DNA of 64,000 nt from the NCBI GenBank assembly GCA_003116995.1, contig BDSL01000060.1, positions 310,001-374,000 on the forward strand. Reading direction: 5' to 3'. The translations under genes and the position numbers were made by a program. Position 1 is the first letter of the stretch, and each line of letters begins with the position of its first letter. This DNA is from Yamagishiella unicocca (lineage: Eukaryota > Chlorophyta > Chlorophyceae > Chlamydomonadales > Volvocaceae). This document shows, one piece after another, positions 61,386 to 64,000 of this stretch. Below the pieces are notes generated by a model that had not been told where the DNA came from, made no database searches, and worked only from the letters and a program-made list of their open reading frames with translations.

Positions 61386-62297
61386 TGACGTAGGGCTGGG
61401 ATGCGTCATTCACTGGTTTCTTTTTCGGCTTTCGGAGCGCCCAAGCCGAAGGTATTTTAGGGTAGCCTCACGACGGCAGACTGCTGAAGAAGCGGGCCGT
61501 TGCTTCCGCTATTGTAAGAGACTACTGGCAAGCTAGAGATGTTGCCTTGTTGTAGAAATTCGCAGCTGCCAGCAGCGGAGCCATATTCCTCCTTGCAAGG
61601 TGCAGGCTTACAGCCCACTAGCGCGATAGGGCTCACAGCGGCGCCGCTGGGTCATGCTAACTTGCTAAGCGCCTCGCCAAGGTCACAGCGCACAGGCTAG
61701 CCAAGGGGACATTGAGGTTATCAGTGCAGGCTCCCGGCGAGCGGCGAGAACACGGCTCTCAGCGACCCACCCACCAGCCCACCACATCACAGCGCACGAG
61801 GCGTGAAGACGGAGTCGGCATGGCGCAGCACCCGCAAGACAGGTACCCTCGCAATAAAAAACATTGCGTGCCCAACCTCCCGGCGCAGACACTCGGAAAG
61901 CAGCCACCGCGTAAACCGTCCAGCAAACCCTAACGACATCAACCTTCGGGTTCTGCTACTAAACGCACGGAGCTAGGCGCTATCAGCAACAAGTGCACAC
62001 TCGTCGCATGCAGCCCCCCACGCCCAGTGCACCACCGGCCGCAAAGCACTCACCGCCTCCGCCTCCCCCTGCCCCCTTCCCTATTACCCCCCCCTTTTGC
62101 CCCCGCCCCTCTTCCAACCTCTCAAGCTTGCAGGCGGATACCCTGGCCATTCCCCCCTCCCAAAACCCACGCAAATGGGACCCCTCCCCTATACCCTACC
62201 CCACCCCCACCCCGATGCTGGCGGTCTCCTCCCCGCAAACCCGCGCCTCCGGCTCATAACCTCCGCCTCGTCGCCTCCGTCCCTTCGCCTTCCCTGG

Positions 62298-64000
62298 CTA
62301 CACAAAGTACGATGCCGTACCCGTGGCCTGCGTGAAGCTGTCCCACTCGTCCGGGTCCATCCGGCCCCGCAGCTCCTCCAGCGCCTCCGCCTCGTGCGTG
62401 CGCCGGAACTCGCCCAGCGCCTTGCCCGCCTCGGCCCGCACCGCGCCGTCGCGCTCGCCGCCGCCGGCGGCGCGAACCAGCGCCATCAGCACCGGCGGCA
62501 GCCACGTCGGCACGTCGTACGGGTTCGACATGAGCAGCGCCGACAGCCCCGCCACGCAGCCCTGCTTCTCAAGCTGCAGCTGCTGGGGCGCCGGCGGCGG
62601 AGCCGCCGCCGCCGCCTCGGTGGCGGCGGCGGTGCGGCGGCGGCGGCCGCCGCCGGAACCGAACAGCGCGCCGGCCTGGGCCAGCAGCCGGTTCCGGAGC
62701 GCGTGCACATCCTCCGCTGGGGTGCCTCGTAGCAGGCCGGAGAGGGTGGCCGCAGCCAGCGTGCGCACCTCTGCCTTGGCGTCATGCAGCCGCTCCGAAA
62801 CCACGTCCTGCAGCCGCCGCAGCTGCTGCGGGCTCAGCAGCGGCGCGTGCCGGAACCAAAGCGTCTGGGCGTACGACAGCGCGGCAGCGCGGGCGCTCCA
62901 GGGAACCTCCACAATGGCGGCGGCGCTCAGCGCGTCGAGCGCCGCCGCGATCATGGCGGCACCGCCGCCGCCGCCGGAGGCGGCGGCGCCGCCGCTGGAG
63001 CTGGCGCCGCCGGCGGAGGCGCTGCTGTTGGCGGGGACGGCGTGCGTGTTCAGGCTGAGGCACCTGACCACGTACAGTGTGACCTGGAACTCCCGGGCGA
63101 ACTTCTGAAGCTCCGGGCCTTGCAAGGGAAAAACACGACCAGGGAAAGGGGGCCAGTGAAAGGGAATGGGGAGGATTTCGGGAAAGGGTATCTGGGCAAG
63201 GGTTCAAGAGTCACAATCTAGGGTGCTAGGTAGGGTACAGGTCCGTGAATGTCCTCCTCGTTGCAGACTCCCAATCGCCTTCGATGAACTCACGTCACGG
63301 ATCACGACCCCCTGCCACGTGACAACCCCCCTCGCCGTGGATTCGCGGATTCCCTTATCAAACCCCCCTTCTCCCCACCCCCCTTCTCCCCACCCCCCTT
63401 CTCCCCACCCCCCTTCTCCCCACCCCCCTTCTCCCCACCCCCTTCTCCCCACCCCCCTTCTCCCCACCCCCCTTCTCCCCACCCCCCTTCTCCCCGCCCC
63501 CCTTCTCCCCACCCCCCTTCTCCCCACCCCCCCGCTCACCCGCCACATCTTGCAGCCGCAGCAGCCCCGGCAGCATCCCCACCACCAGCTCGCGCAGCCT
63601 CGGAGACCGATGCCTCCCCGCGGACTGCAGCAACACCTCCATGCCCAGACCTAGGTGCGCCACCGCGGCGTCGTACGACAGGTTGCCGGCGGCGCCTCCT
63701 CCTCCGCCTCCGCCGCCGCTGGCCCCAGGCGCCGCCGCGTCGACTTCCATAGGGCCCGACGCGCTGGCGCCGGCGGGGGAGGTGGTTTCGGAGCCCGTCG
63801 CCGACGCCGACACCACCTCGCCGTGCTCGATGAGGACGACGTCGTCGGTGGTGGCGCGGGAGGCGGGGGAGTCGCCGGCGGCGGTGCCGCCGCCGGCGCT
63901 GGCACCGCGCGGCGTCGAGGCGCCGTCGGCGCCCGCCGCCACCGCCGCCACCGCCGCCACTGACGGCGGAGTCGCGGCGGCGGCGACGCGGGCGTCCTGC
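62298..64000 (-). CDS. PSME4-like: Proteasome activator PA200/Blm10 (PSME4) homologue, C-terminal part, 5' partial
   Basis: Two exons on the minus strand: 64000 (or an acceptor at about 63996)-63540 and 63118-62298, joined in phase 1 (donor GTGAGC). The first carries DDVVLIEHGEVVSAS, an Ala/Gly insertion and LRELVVGMLPGLLRLQDVAG. The second continues PELQKFAREFQVTLYVVRCL, a HEAT-like stretch (SPQQLRRLQDVVSERLHDAK, AEVRTLAAATLSGLLRG), LLMSNPYDVPTWLPPVLMAL, GEFRRTHEAE, DPDEWDSFTQATG and the extreme C terminus ASYFV. The PYDVP-WLP block, F-RTH block and C-terminal tail identify PA200/Blm10, the 200-250 kDa HEAT-repeat cap that opens 20S proteasomes through its C-terminal HbYX motif. Here the penultimate residue is Phe (Y-F-V). 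The rest of the gene lies beyond the right edge. Confidence 0.85.
63361..63533. repeat. Intronic minisatellite, 14 bp unit, about 12 copies
   Basis: Repeats of ccccccttctccccac-type units with one shortened copy, in the PA200 intron 63119-63539, near its 5' splice site. Confidence 0.95.

Larger units (their letters stand above)
58989..62297. other. Intergenic between convergent genes, no recognised gene
   Basis: Lies between the ends of the cyclase (+) and PA200 (-) genes and so should contain both 3' UTRs. It carries the hexanucleotide array at 59671-59815, a run of gagctgtacggggatc-like repeats at about 60586-60690 and a 39 bp duplication near 61300. Long ORFs on either strand (59284-60408 minus, 59628-60515 plus, 60419-61378 minus) are driven by these repeats and show no family signature. 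Confidence 0.5.

Overview
The window is nuclear DNA of a green alga, most likely a volvocine or Chlamydomonas-type chlorophyte. The signs are GC-rich coding exons, many short exons with strict GT-AG introns, Ala/Gly/Gln-rich low-complexity stretches inside proteins, a PPSPPPP hydroxyproline-rich wall-type protein, an RWP-RK regulator, a very large class III nucleotide cyclase, and introns full of minisatellites. The species cannot be named from the sequence alone. Exon models below were built by hand from splice sites, reading phase and family motifs. For five genes the spliced lengths close exactly in frame from ATG to stop.

Layout. Minus strand: a secreted CAP/SCP (PR-1-like) protein with a proline-rich linker, 3' end off the window (1-2253); an SDR/NAD-dependent epimerase of the YeeZ type in nine exons (4609-8237); a membrane-anchored cyclophilin-like protein (10149-12784); an AARSD1/AlaX-type alanyl-tRNA editing protein in twelve exons (13249-18751). 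Plus strand: a nuclear-encoded HslV/ClpQ protease subunit with a mitochondrial-type presequence (19045-22867), head to head with the editing gene across 293 bp; and an RWP-RK transcription factor (27192-30053). Minus strand: a four-exon protein joining an N-terminal domain that resembles TIR/HET signalling domains to eight near-identical kinesin-light-chain-type TPRs (35613-39230). Plus strand: a roughly 16 kb, about 20-exon class III cyclase gene (about 43083-58988). Minus strand: the C-terminal part of a PA200/Blm10 proteasome activator (62298-64000, continuing off the right edge).

The stretches 2.3-4.6, 8.2-10.1, 22.9-27.2, 30.1-35.6, 39.2-43.1 and 59.0-62.3 kb hold no gene I can recognise. 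They are less GC-rich in places and carry a fold-back inverted repeat (about 25.1-25.7 kb), tandem repeats and dispersed short repeats.

The genes do not form one pathway. HslV and PA200 concern proteolysis, while the editing protein and the cyclophilin-like protein concern protein quality in a broad sense. The items most worth a second look are the TIR/HET-like plus TPR protein (an architecture recalling NLR-type sensors), the cyclase whose transition-state Asn and Arg are replaced, the shared HslV/AARSD1 promoter region, and a dispersed 19-nt motif that recurs in introns across the window and is amplified as a minisatellite in one of them.
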